NCBI GenBank assembly: GCA_017545365.1 | Contig: JAFWOP010000024.1 | Coordinates: 1-64,000 of the forward strand | Length of the DNA stretch: 64,000 bases | Direction: 5' to 3' | Source: Bacteroidales bacterium | Lineage (GTDB): Bacteria > Bacteroidota > Bacteroidia > Bacteroidales > P3 | Part shown: piece after piece, positions 24,983 through 34,555 of the stretch | How the letters are laid out: the number at the start of each line of letters is the position of its first letter | How positions within the stretch are numbered: the first letter of the stretch is position 1 | Translations under genes and position numbers: made by a program | The notes under the pieces: generated by a model | What the model was told of the DNA's origin: nothing | The model's input: the letters and a program-made list of their open reading frames with translations, nothing else | The model's database searches: none

Positions 24983-25696
24983 ATGGATAAAAATAGTTTT
25001 GGCCGACTGATGGACCACCCCGGCGTGGTGACACCCGAAGAATGGGAGGAACTGAGAGTGGAACGGGACAAATATCCCTTCTCTGCCCCGCTTCAGGTGC
25101 TGTCGCTTCTGGCAGACAAAGCCAATGGGGCCGCATTGTGGGAGAAACAGGCACTGCCCCGAGTGGCGCTGTATATGCAGCAGCCCGACCGGCTTTACGA
25201 ACAGCTCAACAATATCCCCAGCCTTCGACCAACAGCACAACAGGGCAGCCAGCCTGCTGCCCCTACAGTCCCCCCAGCGGTTTCCGAGGCCCATCCGGCG
25301 TCCTCGCCCACTCCGACGGCACCTTTGGACAGCGAGGCCTCCTTCGACGTGCTACAGGCCATAAACTCTTACCAGGAGGTCTCGTTTAAGACTGCGCCCA
25401 AGAGCGTCATTTTGTCCAATTTTCTGGAAAAAGATGGCGGAATTGAGCTTTCTGAGAGCTACTATTCTGCCGTCCCGATACAAGAACTGGCTAAAAAAAG
25501 CATTTCTCCAAACGAAGCGTTGCAATCTGAGACTCTTGCACTTGTGTTAGAAAAACAGGGAAAATACGCGCAAGCTTTGTCTATGTATGAAAAATTAATA
25601 CTCAATAATCCCGAAAAAAGTAGTACTTTTGCAGTTCGAATTGACGCGTTGAAAACGCTGCTTTCAGAAGAAAATAATACATTAGAAAATAAATAA
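24983..25696 (+). CDS. Conserved protein of unknown function upstream of secG
   Basis: A 237-residue soluble protein without signal peptide. The N terminus (MDKNSFGRLMDHPGVVTPEEWEEL) and a proline-rich linker (residues about 80-115) are followed by a C-terminal part with one TPR-like helix pair (ETLALVLEKQGKYAQALSMYEKLIL, about 180-205). No function can be given. It ends 14 bases before secG, and a gene of this kind in this position is usual in Bacteroidales as far as I recall. Confidence 0.7.
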   Translation: MDKNSFGRLMDHPGVVTPEEWEELRVERDKYPFSAPLQVLSLLADKANGAALWEKQALPRVALYMQQPDRLYEQLNNIPSLRPTAQQGSQPAAPTVPPAVSEAHPASSPTPTAPLDSEASFDVLQAINSYQEVSFKTAPKSVILSNFLEKDGGIELSESYYSAVPIQELAKKSISPNEALQSETLALVLEKQGKYAQALSMYEKLILNNPEKSSTFAVRIDALKTLLSEENNTLENK

Positions 25697-25710
25697 ATCA
25701 ATAATTACAA

Positions 25711-26061
25711 ATGTACACCCTTATTGTTATCCTCATCCTGATTGCATGCCTATTTTTGGCCGTTGCTGTGCTGATTCAGAATTCCAAAGGTGGTGGTCTT
25801 GCCGCCAACTTCAGTGCCCCTAACCAGATTATGGGCGTCCGCAAGACGACTGAGACCATCGAGAAAATCACCTGGGGTCTGGCTATTGCCGTTGCAGTTC
25901 TTTCGTTGGCTGCCACCATGGCAATTCCCCGCCACACTGTCGACACCGAGATATCCACTGAAGTTGATGTCAATGCTGCCAAGAGTGTGACCGCCACCCC
26001 TGCTGCCACCTCCAATGTTCCTGTGGCAACCGACGTAGCTCCTGAACCTACGGCTGAATAA
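25711..26061 (+). CDS. secG: Protein translocase subunit SecG
   Basis: A 116-residue membrane protein with two transmembrane helices (residues 3-22 and about 58-75) joined by the family loop IQNSKGGGLAANFS. It is a small part of the SecYEG channel. The C-terminal tail is low-complexity and rich in Ala, Thr and Pro, as often seen in this phylum. A terminator follows. Confidence 0.93.
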   Translation: MYTLIVILILIACLFLAVAVLIQNSKGGGLAANFSAPNQIMGVRKTTETIEKITWGLAIAVAVLSLAATMAIPRHTVDTEISTEVDVNAAKSVTATPAATSNVPVATDVAPEPTAE

Positions 26062-26081
26062 GTTACACATCAACCAAATAT

Positions 26082-26117
26082 AAGGAGATTCGCCTCAATG
26101 GGCGAACCTCCTTTTTT
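26082..26117 (+). terminator. Rho-independent terminator after secG
   Basis: Hairpin AAGGAGATTCGCC / GGCGAACCTCCTT (one mismatched pair) followed by TTTTTT, 20 bases after the stop. Confidence 0.88.
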
Positions 26118-26167
26118 GTCTCAACCCTTTTACTTTCGGCGGTTTTGTATCCGGCAAGGTCCAAGCC

Positions 26168-27598
26168 ATGAATTCTGTTGTAACCTATATTCTCTCCCAT
26201 TTCCCGCACCAACCCACCCAAGGGCAGCTGGAGGCATGCGAGGAGATGGTGAATTTTCTTTACGACCCCGACCCTATGGCGGCCTATGTGCTTCGAGGAT
26301 ATGCCGGGACTGGCAAGACCACCCTCGTAAGCGCCCTCATACAGTCGGCCGCGGCCTTGCACATCAAGACCCTCCTCCTCGCCCCTACCGGACGGGCGGC
26401 CAAAGTGCTGGCAGGTTATTCTGGCAAACCCGCATTTACCATACATAAGAAGATTTATCAGACTTTTACAGGCCCCGATGGGATGGTTCACACGGCTCGT
26501 GCGCTCAACAAGCACACTTACACCCTTTTCATAGTAGACGAGGCATCAATGATAGGGCTGGCAGACGAAGGGGTCAGCGGCCACCGCAACCTGCTGGAAG
26601 ACTTGATAGAGTATGTGACCGAAGGCAGTCATTGCCGCCTGATGCTCATTGGGGACGACGCACAGCTGCCCCCTGTCGGCTCCACCGAAAGCCCCGCACT
26701 GAACCTAGAATGCCTCCGAGCCTTCACCCCGCTCAAAATCCACCATTGCTGCCTCACCGAAGTGGTGCGCCAGCAGCACCTTTCAGGCATCCTACTCAAT
26801 GCCACCATGCTTCGGCACAACCTGATGCAGCTGTCGGAGGGCGACTCCCCCGTGCTGCCCCTTTTCGACCTGAATGGATGCCACGACATCTTACGACTCG
26901 CAGGGGCAGACCTCGAAGAGACCCTCAACAAAGAATATAGCGGCTGCTCCATCGAAGATGTGTCCATTATCACACGTAGCAACAAACGGGCCAACCTTTT
27001 CAATCAGGCGATACGCAACCGCATACTCTTCCGCGAAGAAGAGGTAAACGCGGGGGACTACCTGATGGTTGTCAAGAACAACTACTACTGGCTTGACGCT
27101 GAGAGCGAGCTGGGCTTCATCGCCAACGGCGACATCGTAGAGGTCCAAAGCATACGAAACCATCAGGAGCTCTATGGATTTCATTTTGTCGATGCCACCA
27201 TACGCTTTGTGGACTATCCCGATGCCCCACCGCAGGACTGCAAGTTGCTTCTCGAGACACTCCACAGCGAATCCCCCTCCCTTACGTCGGAGGAGTCGCA
27301 ACGTCTATACGAAGCCGTGGCGGAGGACTATGCCGACATTCCCCGCAAGGTTGACCGCCTACGGGCAATACGAGAGAACCCTTACTACAATGCCCTACAA
27401 ATCAAATTCTCTTACGCCCTTACCTGCCACAAGACCCAGGGTGGGCAATGGCGCACAGTCATCATCGACCAAGGATATCTGACCGACGAGATGATAGACC
27501 GTGAATACCTTCGCTGGCTTTACACCGCCATCACCCGAGCGACCGAGAAAGTATACCTTCTCAATTTCTCTGACAATTTTTTTGCTCCTGACGAATAA
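26168..27598 (+). CDS. RecD-like ATP-dependent DNA helicase
   Basis: A 476-residue superfamily 1 helicase. Walker A is GYAGTGKTT (residues 44-52), the Walker B region is LFIVDEASMIG, and motif III LMLIGDDAQLPPVGS is clear. The C-terminal half has the UvrD/RecD-like ending SYALTCHKTQGGQW and YTAITRATEKVYLL. It is short compared with RecD2 and lacks the N-terminal helix-hairpin-helix part, matching the compact Bacteroidota form. The exact role in repair or recombination is unknown. It lies upstream of rpoN. Confidence 0.9.
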   Translation: MNSVVTYILSHFPHQPTQGQLEACEEMVNFLYDPDPMAAYVLRGYAGTGKTTLVSALIQSAAALHIKTLLLAPTGRAAKVLAGYSGKPAFTIHKKIYQTFTGPDGMVHTARALNKHTYTLFIVDEASMIGLADEGVSGHRNLLEDLIEYVTEGSHCRLMLIGDDAQLPPVGSTESPALNLECLRAFTPLKIHHCCLTEVVRQQHLSGILLNATMLRHNLMQLSEGDSPVLPLFDLNGCHDILRLAGADLEETLNKEYSGCSIEDVSIITRSNKRANLFNQAIRNRILFREEEVNAGDYLMVVKNNYYWLDAESELGFIANGDIVEVQSIRNHQELYGFHFVDATIRFVDYPDAPPQDCKLLLETLHSESPSLTSEESQRLYEAVAEDYADIPRKVDRLRAIRENPYYNALQIKFSYALTCHKTQGGQWRTVIIDQGYLTDEMIDREYLRWLYTAITRATEKVYLLNFSDNFFAPDE

Positions 27599-27622
27599 TA
27601 TTTTGGCTGAAATGTAGTTATT

Positions 27623-30160
27623 ATGAAGAATCCAGTCCCCTTTCGTATAGGTGTCAACCCTGGATTCCGAACTACTATGAAAAATGCCCAACGTCAGACT
27701 ATGAAGCTTCAGCAGAAGCTCTCCCCGCAACAAATATTGCTCATGCAACTTGTACAGCTGCCCGTTACTGCGTTGGAACAGCGTATCAAAGAAGAGGTAG
27801 AGAAAAACCCACTTCTGGAAGACATACCCTCCACTGCGGACAGCCTTGACGCCCTACAGCATGAGGACAACGACGATGACGAACGCGATGACCTGATAAG
27901 CATCGAGACCGATGACGACGACTACAGTTATCGCGAGCGACAGGAACGCGACAAGAACATCGACTCTGTAGGAACCGTCCTGGTTTCAGAGACCTCATTC
28001 TTCGACCTCCTCAGCAGCCAGCTAGCACTGAAAGACCTTTCGGCCAGGCAAATGGCCATAGCACAAGAAATCATTGGCAGCATCGACGACGCCGGCTACG
28101 TAACTCGCAGCACTGACCTTATTTCCAACGACCTAGCATTTACCCAAGGTATCGAAGTGTCGCCACAGGAGGTCATTGATGTGCTGACAATCGTACAGCA
28201 ACTTGACCCTCCCGGTATAGCCGCACGCAACCTTCAGGAGTGCCTGGCCATTCAGCTGCACAGAGCCGAAGAGCAAGACGACGCCACCCTCACAGCCACC
28301 TCGGTCATAGAGCATGGCTTCGACCTCTTTGTCAACCATAATTATGAAAAGTTGATGGAGTCGCTCCACCTTGACGAGCAGCAGCTCAACGCTGCCATCG
28401 AACGCATCCGGCGGCTCAACCCCAAACCGGGAGCGGGGCAGAGCGAAGAATCGCATGCCCATTACATCGTTCCCGACTTCATCGTCACGCGGCACGACAA
28501 CGAGCTGCAACTGATGCTCAACGACACCCATCTGCCCCAGCTGCAGATGAACCAATACTACCAGGAGATGCTCCAGCAGTTCTCTTCACTCAGCCATCCC
28601 TCACGGGGAGAAAAGGAGACCATCGACTTCCTGCGTGAGAACTCGGACAGCGCACAGCTGCTCATCGACACGCTCCAGATGAGACAGATGACCATGCTGC
28701 GTGTTATGAAGGCCATCCTCCGCCGCCAACACCGATTCTTCCTCACCGGCGACAATGCCGACCTGGCCCCCCTTCTACAGCGTGACATAGCCGAAGCCAC
28801 CGGTTACGACCTCTCCACCATCTCACGCGTGGTCAACAGCAAATATGTACAGACCGAATTCGGCACCTTCCTCCTCAAAGACTGCTTCTCCCACTCCATC
28901 GTCAACGATGAAGGGGAAGAGGTGGCCACGGAGACCATACGCCAACTGCTACGCGACACAGTGGACGCAGAAGACAAGCGCAATCCGCTGAGCGATGAGG
29001 CACTAGCCAAAATACTCAATGAGAAAGGCTACCCTGTGGCTCGCCGCACTGTGGCCAAATATCGCGACATGCTCGGCATCCCCATCTGCCGCCTACGCCG
29101 CAGCCTCAAAGTTATTGTGTGGATGGTTCTTCTCTCGCTCCCCGGACTCGCTCTCGGACAACAGCCCGCAAAGCAGAGCTACTTCGATTCTATCGTCAAT
29201 GCCCGTATACGAGAAGGGCAGGTGAAAACCCGCACACAAGCCGGTTCCAAAAGCAAGGCCAACGCCACCCCTCGGCAAAACGAAGGAGCCCTTGAGATAC
29301 ATGAACCCGGTCCAGACCCCAATGTCATTGATACCGCCCTGGCTCGTGGTGATGAGTATATCGACATCATGTACAACGCCACCCTGCCCCCACCATCAGC
29401 CTTATGGTATGGCCGCAACCTGTCGGGTTCGCATGTCAGGCTGGTCAACCTCTCCATGGACTCCCTGCCTGACGAGATATCTATCTATCTGCTCAAAGAC
29501 AACGAAAAGTTCTGCTTCCCAATCAAGAACATCATCACCTCCCCCTACGGCTGGCGATGGAACCGACCCCACCGCGGAGTGGATATCCGCCTGAATATGG
29601 GCGAGCCGGTCCATTGTGCTTTCAACGGGGTGGTACGCATCGCCCGGCCTATGGGCGCATACGGCAACCTAGTGGTGGTACGCCACTACAACGGTCTGGA
29701 AACGGTCTATGGCCACCTTTCCAAAATCAACGTCAAACCCATGCAGGTGGTTGCAGCAGGCCAGGTGCTCGGCTTAGGCGGAAGCACCGGTCGCTCCACT
29801 GGGCCACACCTTCATTTCGAGGTGCGCTTCCAATACGAACCCTTTGACCCCGAATGGATATTGGATTTCTCCAATTACTCGCTCCGCACCCGCCGTCTCT
29901 ACCTCGACAAGACTTACTTCGGCATCCGCAAGCCTCGCAGCGGCGAAGCGTTGGCATATAAAGCCGACAAAAGCATCATCCCCGAGGACCAAGCCCCGAC
30001 CCGACGTGCCAAGAGCAACAAACCAGTATACGCCACCCTTAAGAAGGGCGAATCGCTAGACAATTTTGCCAAACGCAACTACACCACTTCTGATAAAATC
30101 AAGGAGCTCAATCCCGACATGAAAAAGCCATCGTCGGGCCAGCGGCTCCGTGTCCGCTGA
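27623..30160 (+). CDS. Sigma-54 (RpoN) fused in frame to an M23 metallopeptidase with LysM-like domain
   Basis: One open frame of 845 codons. Residues 19-490 are a complete sigma-54: region I with QKLSPQQILLMQLVQLP (31-47), an acidic region II (80-110), the core-binding part, the HTH region GYDLSTISRVVNSKYVQTEF (394-413) and the RpoN box ARRTVAKYR (473-481). Instead of stopping, the frame continues RLRRSL, then a hydrophobic stretch resembling a signal peptide (496-511), then an M23 domain with H650-x3-D654, H698 and H729-x-H731, and a LysM-like C terminus (about 802-845). No stop occurs at the junction (about 29105). The neighbouring frames also stay open for about 100 bases or more, so a single indel would not split the genes neatly. 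Internal starts (ATG at 29069 or 29123, GTG at 29117) could give a separate secreted peptidase. ATG at 27677 is an alternative N terminus. Confidence 0.88.
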   Translation: MKNPVPFRIGVNPGFRTTMKNAQRQTMKLQQKLSPQQILLMQLVQLPVTALEQRIKEEVEKNPLLEDIPSTADSLDALQHEDNDDDERDDLISIETDDDDYSYRERQERDKNIDSVGTVLVSETSFFDLLSSQLALKDLSARQMAIAQEIIGSIDDAGYVTRSTDLISNDLAFTQGIEVSPQEVIDVLTIVQQLDPPGIAARNLQECLAIQLHRAEEQDDATLTATSVIEHGFDLFVNHNYEKLMESLHLDEQQLNAAIERIRRLNPKPGAGQSEESHAHYIVPDFIVTRHDNELQLMLNDTHLPQLQMNQYYQEMLQQFSSLSHPSRGEKETIDFLRENSDSAQLLIDTLQMRQMTMLRVMKAILRRQHRFFLTGDNADLAPLLQRDIAEATGYDLSTISRVVNSKYVQTEFGTFLLKDCFSHSIVNDEGEEVATETIRQLLRDTVDAEDKRNPLSDEALAKILNEKGYPVARRTVAKYRDMLGIPICRLRRSLKVIVWMVLLSLPGLALGQQPAKQSYFDSIVNARIREGQVKTRTQAGSKSKANATPRQNEGALEIHEPGPDPNVIDTALARGDEYIDIMYNATLPPPSALWYGRNLSGSHVRLVNLSMDSLPDEISIYLLKDNEKFCFPIKNIITSPYGWRWNRPHRGVDIRLNMGEPVHCAFNGVVRIARPMGAYGNLVVVRHYNGLETVYGHLSKINVKPMQVVAAGQVLGLGGSTGRSTGPHLHFEVRFQYEPFDPEWILDFSNYSLRTRRLYLDKTYFGIRKPRSGEALAYKADKSIIPEDQAPTRRAKSNKPVYATLKKGESLDNFAKRNYTTSDKIKELNPDMKKPSSGQRLRVR

Positions 30161-30197
30161 GCTTTCAACATCAATCATCCACCCTTAACCCTGTACT

Positions 30198-31139
30198 ATG
30201 AACATTGTCTTTATGGGCACCCCCGACTTCGCAGTCACCTCCCTCCATGCGATATGTGAGGCAGGACATCAAGTCGTGGGTGTCGTCACCGTGCCTGACC
30301 GCCAAACTGGCCGCGGCCTCAAGGTCACCTACTCGCCCGTCAAACAATATGCCTTAGACCACAACCTCCCCCTTCTTCAGCCAGAGAAACTGCGCGACCC
30401 CCAATTCCAAGCCGACCTGAAGGCATGGGGTGCCGACATTTTCGTTGTGGTGGCTTTTCGCATGCTGCCCCAAAGTATTTGGGCCATGCCGCCCAAAGGC
30501 ACTTTCAACCTCCATGCCTCGCTGCTCCCCCAATACCGCGGAGCGGCCCCCATCAACTGGGCACTCATCAACGGTGAAAAAGAAACTGGCGTCACCACCT
30601 TCATGCTCAACGAACATATCGACGAAGGCGGCATACTACTGCAAGAGTCCACCCCCATCACCCCTGAGGACAACGCCGAAAGCCTTCACGACCGGCTGGC
30701 AGAGATTGGCAGCCGACTAGTCGTTCAAACACTAGAAGGACTTGCCGACAACACCCTCAAACCCAAACCGCAGCCCGCCATAGCAGACTTGCGGCCTGCA
30801 CCGAAAATCTTCAAGCCCGACTGCACAATCCAATGGCAACAATCAGGCAACGAGATAGTGAACTTTGTACGAGGTCTCGCACCCTACCCTGCTGCCACCA
30901 TGCAGATGCTGGACGATAAGAATATGGTACAGCACTTCAAAATCTATCAGGTAGAATTCGAGCCCTCCGACAGCAGTACAGTCGGAGAAATCATCACCGA
31001 CAACAAAAGCTTTCAAAAAATAGGTGTAAAGGACGGATTTATCAAGATTTTGAGTCTCCAGCTAAGTGGAAAACGAAGAATTTCTATTCAAGAATTCCTC
31101 CGTGGGTACAACATAACAGATTGGAAAATAACAACATAA
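30198..31139 (+). CDS. fmt: Methionyl-tRNA formyltransferase
   Basis: A 313-residue enzyme that formylates initiator Met-tRNA. The start MNIVFMGTPDFAV and the folate/formyl site LLPQYRGAAPINWALI are diagnostic. The C-terminal OB-fold part follows with FNxVRGLxPxPxA-like IVNFVRGLAPYPAA. The length is normal. It is 37 bases after the rpoN-peptidase frame and may be co-transcribed. Confidence 0.97.
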   Translation: MNIVFMGTPDFAVTSLHAICEAGHQVVGVVTVPDRQTGRGLKVTYSPVKQYALDHNLPLLQPEKLRDPQFQADLKAWGADIFVVVAFRMLPQSIWAMPPKGTFNLHASLLPQYRGAAPINWALINGEKETGVTTFMLNEHIDEGGILLQESTPITPEDNAESLHDRLAEIGSRLVVQTLEGLADNTLKPKPQPAIADLRPAPKIFKPDCTIQWQQSGNEIVNFVRGLAPYPAATMQMLDDKNMVQHFKIYQVEFEPSDSSTVGEIITDNKSFQKIGVKDGFIKILSLQLSGKRRISIQEFLRGYNITDWKITT

Positions 31140-31204
31140 AACACAAGCGAAAAAATTAACATATAATTTCTTTTGTTTTTTTTCTGAATGCAGCAAAAAA
31201 GTAT

Positions 31205-31212
31205 TATATTTG
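31205..31212 (+). promoter_or_regulatory. Promoter of the HU gene
   Basis: The -7 element TATATTTG followed by CAG, 40 bases before the ATG at 31253; a T-rich tract precedes it but no exact TTTG at -33. Confidence 0.55.
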
Positions 31213-31252
31213 CAGCCGAAAAAACAATAAAAAACCTATAAAATTTATCATT

Positions 31253-31513
31253 ATGAACAAAACCGAATTGATTGCCGCAATGGCAGAGAAAGCTGGATTA
31301 ACAAAAGTCGATGCTGGCAAAGCCTTGAACGCTTATGTCGATGTCGTAAAAGGACAACTGGCCAAAGGTGACAAAATCACCCTCATCGGCTTTGGCACTT
31401 TCAGTGTTGTTAACAAGCCTGCCCGCACCGGCCGCAACCCGCGCACAGGCAAGTCTATCAAAATCGCTGCTAAGAAATCAGCCAAGTTCAAAGCAGGCAA
31501 GGGTCTGATTTAA
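31253..31513 (+). CDS. HU-family DNA-binding protein
   Basis: An 86-residue histone-like protein with the family's TLIGFGTFSV and RTGRNPRTGK arm. It is an ordinary length for HU and compacts or bends DNA as a dimer. Single gene with its own promoter and terminator. Confidence 0.95.
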   Translation: MNKTELIAAMAEKAGLTKVDAGKALNAYVDVVKGQLAKGDKITLIGFGTFSVVNKPARTGRNPRTGKSIKIAAKKSAKFKAGKGLI

Positions 31514-31528
31514 ACAATCATTCTCTTC

Positions 31529-31573
31529 AAGCACAAAAGTCCGTAACATGGTTGCGGACTTTTGTGCTTTTTA
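31529..31573. terminator. Rho-independent terminator of the HU gene
   Basis: Long stem AAGCACAAAAGTCCG / CGGACTTTTGTGCTT with an 11-base loop and a T-run; it also serves the convergent gene ending at 31584. Confidence 0.88.
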
Positions 31574-31583
31574 TCCCTCTCAG

Positions 31584-32189
31584 TTATATTCCCAATAGGA
31601 GAAATGCCGATGCCAATGCGGCGATGGACAAGCCAAAGCCTATGGTGACGAAGGCATCCCGGCCATCATACATCACCCCAAGGGTGCCGCTGCTAAAGCA
31701 GAATCCGTTCTCAGGCCCCCCACTGGCCACCCTTAAGCCCAATTCCGCCAACGGACGGGTGGAGGCTCCCATATAATGACTCCGACGCACCCCCAAACTG
31801 CCATACACATGCCAGTCGAAGTCATTCCACGGCTTTGAAAGCCTGTACTCTGCTCCTGCCAGTATGGAGTATGACATGTCGCCCACATAAGCGGTGACAT
31901 GGCCTCCCCATAACTCAGGAAGATAAGAATAGCTCACACCTATTCCATAATCGTCCCATCCTCCAAAATACTTGAACTCTGCGAAATGGTTGCAGAACGG
32001 GCTACCAAAAAGTCGCAACGGATTGACATTGGATTGACTATAACCTTCGAACTGAAATCGCGGATTCTGAGGCACTGCCTGAGGGGTGCCGGTATTCTGA
32101 GCATTGAGAGGCAACATAAGCAGTAACCCCATAACAAAAAGGGTGTGCCGCAGGCAACTTTTCAGGGAAATCATACAGACTTTAGTCAT
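31584..32189 (-). CDS. Putative outer-membrane beta-barrel-like protein
   Basis: About 201 residues with a signal peptide (SLKSCLRHTLFVMGLLLMLP, cleaved after NAQ) and a body of short amphipathic strands rich in Gly and Tyr (for example GIGVSYSYLPELWGGHVTAY). The last strand ends in hydrophobic residues (AALASAFLLLGI). This suggests a small outer-membrane barrel, function unknown. I chose the ATG at 32189; a -7 element TATTTTTG lies upstream on the minus strand near 32230, so longer starts (to 32276) are excluded. Confidence 0.65.
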   Translation of the reverse strand: MTKVCMISLKSCLRHTLFVMGLLLMLPLNAQNTGTPQAVPQNPRFQFEGYSQSNVNPLRLFGSPFCNHFAEFKYFGGWDDYGIGVSYSYLPELWGGHVTAYVGDMSYSILAGAEYRLSKPWNDFDWHVYGSLGVRRSHYMGASTRPLAELGLRVASGGPENGFCFSSGTLGVMYDGRDAFVTIGFGLSIAALASAFLLLGI

Positions 32190-32333
32190 ATCTTGGTAGT
32201 TTTCAACAAACATTTCTTTTACTTGACGGTGCAAAAATACAACATTCTTTTCAAGAAAAATCCCTTCGCACTGCATATTTTTCCATCAAATTCCCTCACT
32301 AACCTTTTTTGTTCAAGAAGAATAAATAACATT

Positions 32334-32465
32334 GGTGGGTTCTATTGATTTGTTTTTGAGAGCGCGTACCTTCGGCACGCTGAGATGTTTTTGCTTGATA
32401 AAGCCCACACGATGAGTGCGGGATTATTGAGAGTTTGCCCCTTTGGGGCAATTTTAGAAGCCTCC
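32334..32465. repeat. Short TIR-type repeat, copy C
   Basis: Starts GGTGGGTTCTATTGATTTG and ends CAATTTTAGAAGCCTCC; the ends are imperfect inverted repeats matching those at 18846 and 63536. Internal hairpins include GCGTACCTTCGGCACGC and GCCCCTTTGGGGC. It occupies most of the gene-free gap before thyA. Confidence 0.7.
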
Positions 32466-32588
32466 TTAATAACGATTTATTCCCCAATGACATACAGGCC
32501 AGCAACTACTACCACGCATTTTTTTCTATAATGATAATACTATTATTATCAATTCTTCGTTATAGAAATAGCAACAACGCACTATCGA

Positions 32589-33383
32589 ATGAAACAATAT
32601 CTTGACCTATTGCAGCATGTGCTCAATACTGGTGTGGCCAAACATGACCGTACCGGCACCGGCACTATCAGCACCTTTGGCTATCAGATGCGTTTTCATC
32701 TAGACGACGGATTTCCGCTGCTGACGACCAAAAAGCTGCACCTCCGCTCCATCATATATGAACTGCTGTGGTTTCTTCGTGGTGACACCAATGTGCAATA
32801 CCTCCACGACCACAAAGTGAGTATTTGGGACGAGTGGGCCGGCTCCGACGGCGACCTGGGTCCTATCTATGGCCGCCAGTGGCGTTCCTGGGGATGCGCT
32901 GACGGGTCCCATGTAGACCAAATCAGCAACCTCATCAACGAGATAAAGAACAATCCCGACTCCCGCCGACTGATTGTCTCGGCTTGGAATGTGGGCGAAC
33001 TGGAGCAGATGCACCTCCCACCCTGCCATATCCTTTTTCAATTCTACGTGGCCGACGGCCGGCTCAGCTGCCAGCTCTACCAGCGTTCTGCCGACATCTT
33101 CCTCGGCGTGCCTTTCAACATTGCATCCTACGCGCTCTTCACCATGATGATAGCACAATCCTGCGGCCTCCGCTGCGGCGACTTTATCCACACCTTAGGC
33201 GATGCTCATATCTATAACAACCACATCGACCAATGCCGCCTTCAACTCACCCGCGACCCACGCCCTCTTCCCACCATGAAGATTAACCCTGAAAAGAAGA
33301 ATATCTTTGATTTTGACTATGACGACTTCACACTTGAGAACTACAACCCACACCCCCACATCAAAGGAGAAGTAAGTGTATAA
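32589..33383 (+). CDS. thyA: Thymidylate synthase
   Basis: A 264-residue ThyA with the catalytic Cys in [11 protein letters not shown] (C146), the phosphate-binding RTGTGTIS, and DNHIDQ-like YNNHIDQ. It makes dTMP from dUMP with methylene-tetrahydrofolate. Length and motifs are standard. Confidence 0.98.
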   Translation: MKQYLDLLQHVLNTGVAKHDRTGTGTISTFGYQMRFHLDDGFPLLTTKKLHLRSIIYELLWFLRGDTNVQYLHDHKVSIWDEWAGSDGDLGPIYGRQWRSWGCADGSHVDQISNLINEIKNNPDSRRLIVSAWNVGELEQMHLPPCHILFQFYVADGRLSCQLYQRSADIFLGVPFNIASYALFTMMIAQSCGLRCGDFIHTLGDAHIYNNHIDQCRLQLTRDPRPLPTMKINPEKKNIFDFDYDDFTLENYNPHPHIKGEVSV

Positions 33384-33416
33384 GCCACCATATTAATCAT
33401 CAAAAAAACAACACCA

Positions 33417-34517
33417 TTGAACAACAACACCTATTGCATCATAATGGCAGGCGGCTTCGGCAGTCGGTTCTGGCCCATTTGCAAAGCCAATAATCCCAAG
33501 CAGTTTATTGACATCCTTGGCAATGGCCATTCTATGTTGCAGGACACTTTCCAACGCTTCGAGAACCTCTGCCCTCGCGAGAACATCATCATTGTCACAG
33601 GCGAGCTCTATGCCGACCGCGTCCGGGAGCAGATAAAGGGGCTGGCCCCCTATCAGGTGCTAAGCGAGCCCACCCGCCGCAACACCGCCCCCTGCATCGC
33701 CTATGCCGCATCCATCATCCACAACATGAACCCCAAGGCCAACATCATCGTCACCCCCTCCGACCATGCTATCTTCGGACAGGAACGGTTTGAGAAAGAC
33801 ATCGAGCAGGCCTTGGCCATCACCAGCAAACACGACTGCATTGTCACCATCGGTGTCCGCCCTACCACCCCCAACATCAAATACGGCTACATCCAGTTTG
33901 CCGAAGAACCCGCACTGCCCAAGGCCAACAACCTACACAAGATAGTCACCTTCACCGAGAAACCCCCGTTGGAAATGGCGCGCCAGTTCATCGCCACCGG
34001 CGAGTTCTTCTGGAACGCCGGCATCTTCATCTGGAGGCTGCCCACATTGCGCAAAGCCTTCCGCACCTTCCTGCCCAATATCGCCAAAAGCTTCTTCTCT
34101 ATCACTCCTGAAACCCCTGCCATCGAACTCGACCGCATCTACTCCCTCAGCGAAGCCATCTCCATCGACTTTGGTATCATGGAACATGCCGAAAACGTCT
34201 ACGTCCTCGAAGCCTCTTTTGGATGGTCCGACGTCGAGTCGTGGGACTCACTCTACAACACCTGCCAGCACGACAACAACGGCAACGGCATCATCTCCGG
34301 CAAGGTCTTCGCCTACGAAGTGTCCAACTCGGTAATCCACATACCTACCGACAAGACCATCATCGTCCAAGGACTGGACAACTACATAGTGGCTGGTGAC
34401 GACAAAACAATCCTTATCTGCCAACGCGACCAGCAGGACCGCATCGTAAAATTCGCCTCCGATGTGGAACTGGCCGAACTCACCAAAGTCAACAAAGTTA
34501 AGAAAACCAAGAAATAA
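33417..34517 (+). CDS. Mannose-1-phosphate guanylyltransferase
   Basis: A 366-residue enzyme making GDP-mannose from mannose-1-phosphate and GTP. The signature [13 protein letters not shown] is near the N terminus, followed by [10 protein letters not shown] and [11 protein letters not shown]. The only start giving the first beta strand is a TTG at 33417; the next ATG lies inside the signature, so TTG initiation is likely. manA (52728), which supplies the upstream step, is also in this window but far away. Confidence 0.93.
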   Translation: MNNNTYCIIMAGGFGSRFWPICKANNPKQFIDILGNGHSMLQDTFQRFENLCPRENIIIVTGELYADRVREQIKGLAPYQVLSEPTRRNTAPCIAYAASIIHNMNPKANIIVTPSDHAIFGQERFEKDIEQALAITSKHDCIVTIGVRPTTPNIKYGYIQFAEEPALPKANNLHKIVTFTEKPPLEMARQFIATGEFFWNAGIFIWRLPTLRKAFRTFLPNIAKSFFSITPETPAIELDRIYSLSEAISIDFGIMEHAENVYVLEASFGWSDVESWDSLYNTCQHDNNGNGIISGKVFAYEVSNSVIHIPTDKTIIVQGLDNYIVAGDDKTILICQRDQQDRIVKFASDVELAELTKVNKVKKTKK

Positions 34518-34555
34518 TCAACACCATCACATACAACAATCAAACTAAGCAGTAC

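Noticed and set aside
29000..29250. A single sequencing frameshift as the cause of the rpoN-M23 fusion
   Set aside because: At the junction (about 29105) no alternative frame offers a nearby stop; the nearest stops in the other two frames lie about 100 and 200 bases further on, so one indel would not separate the genes neatly. A substitution error in a stop codon remains possible.
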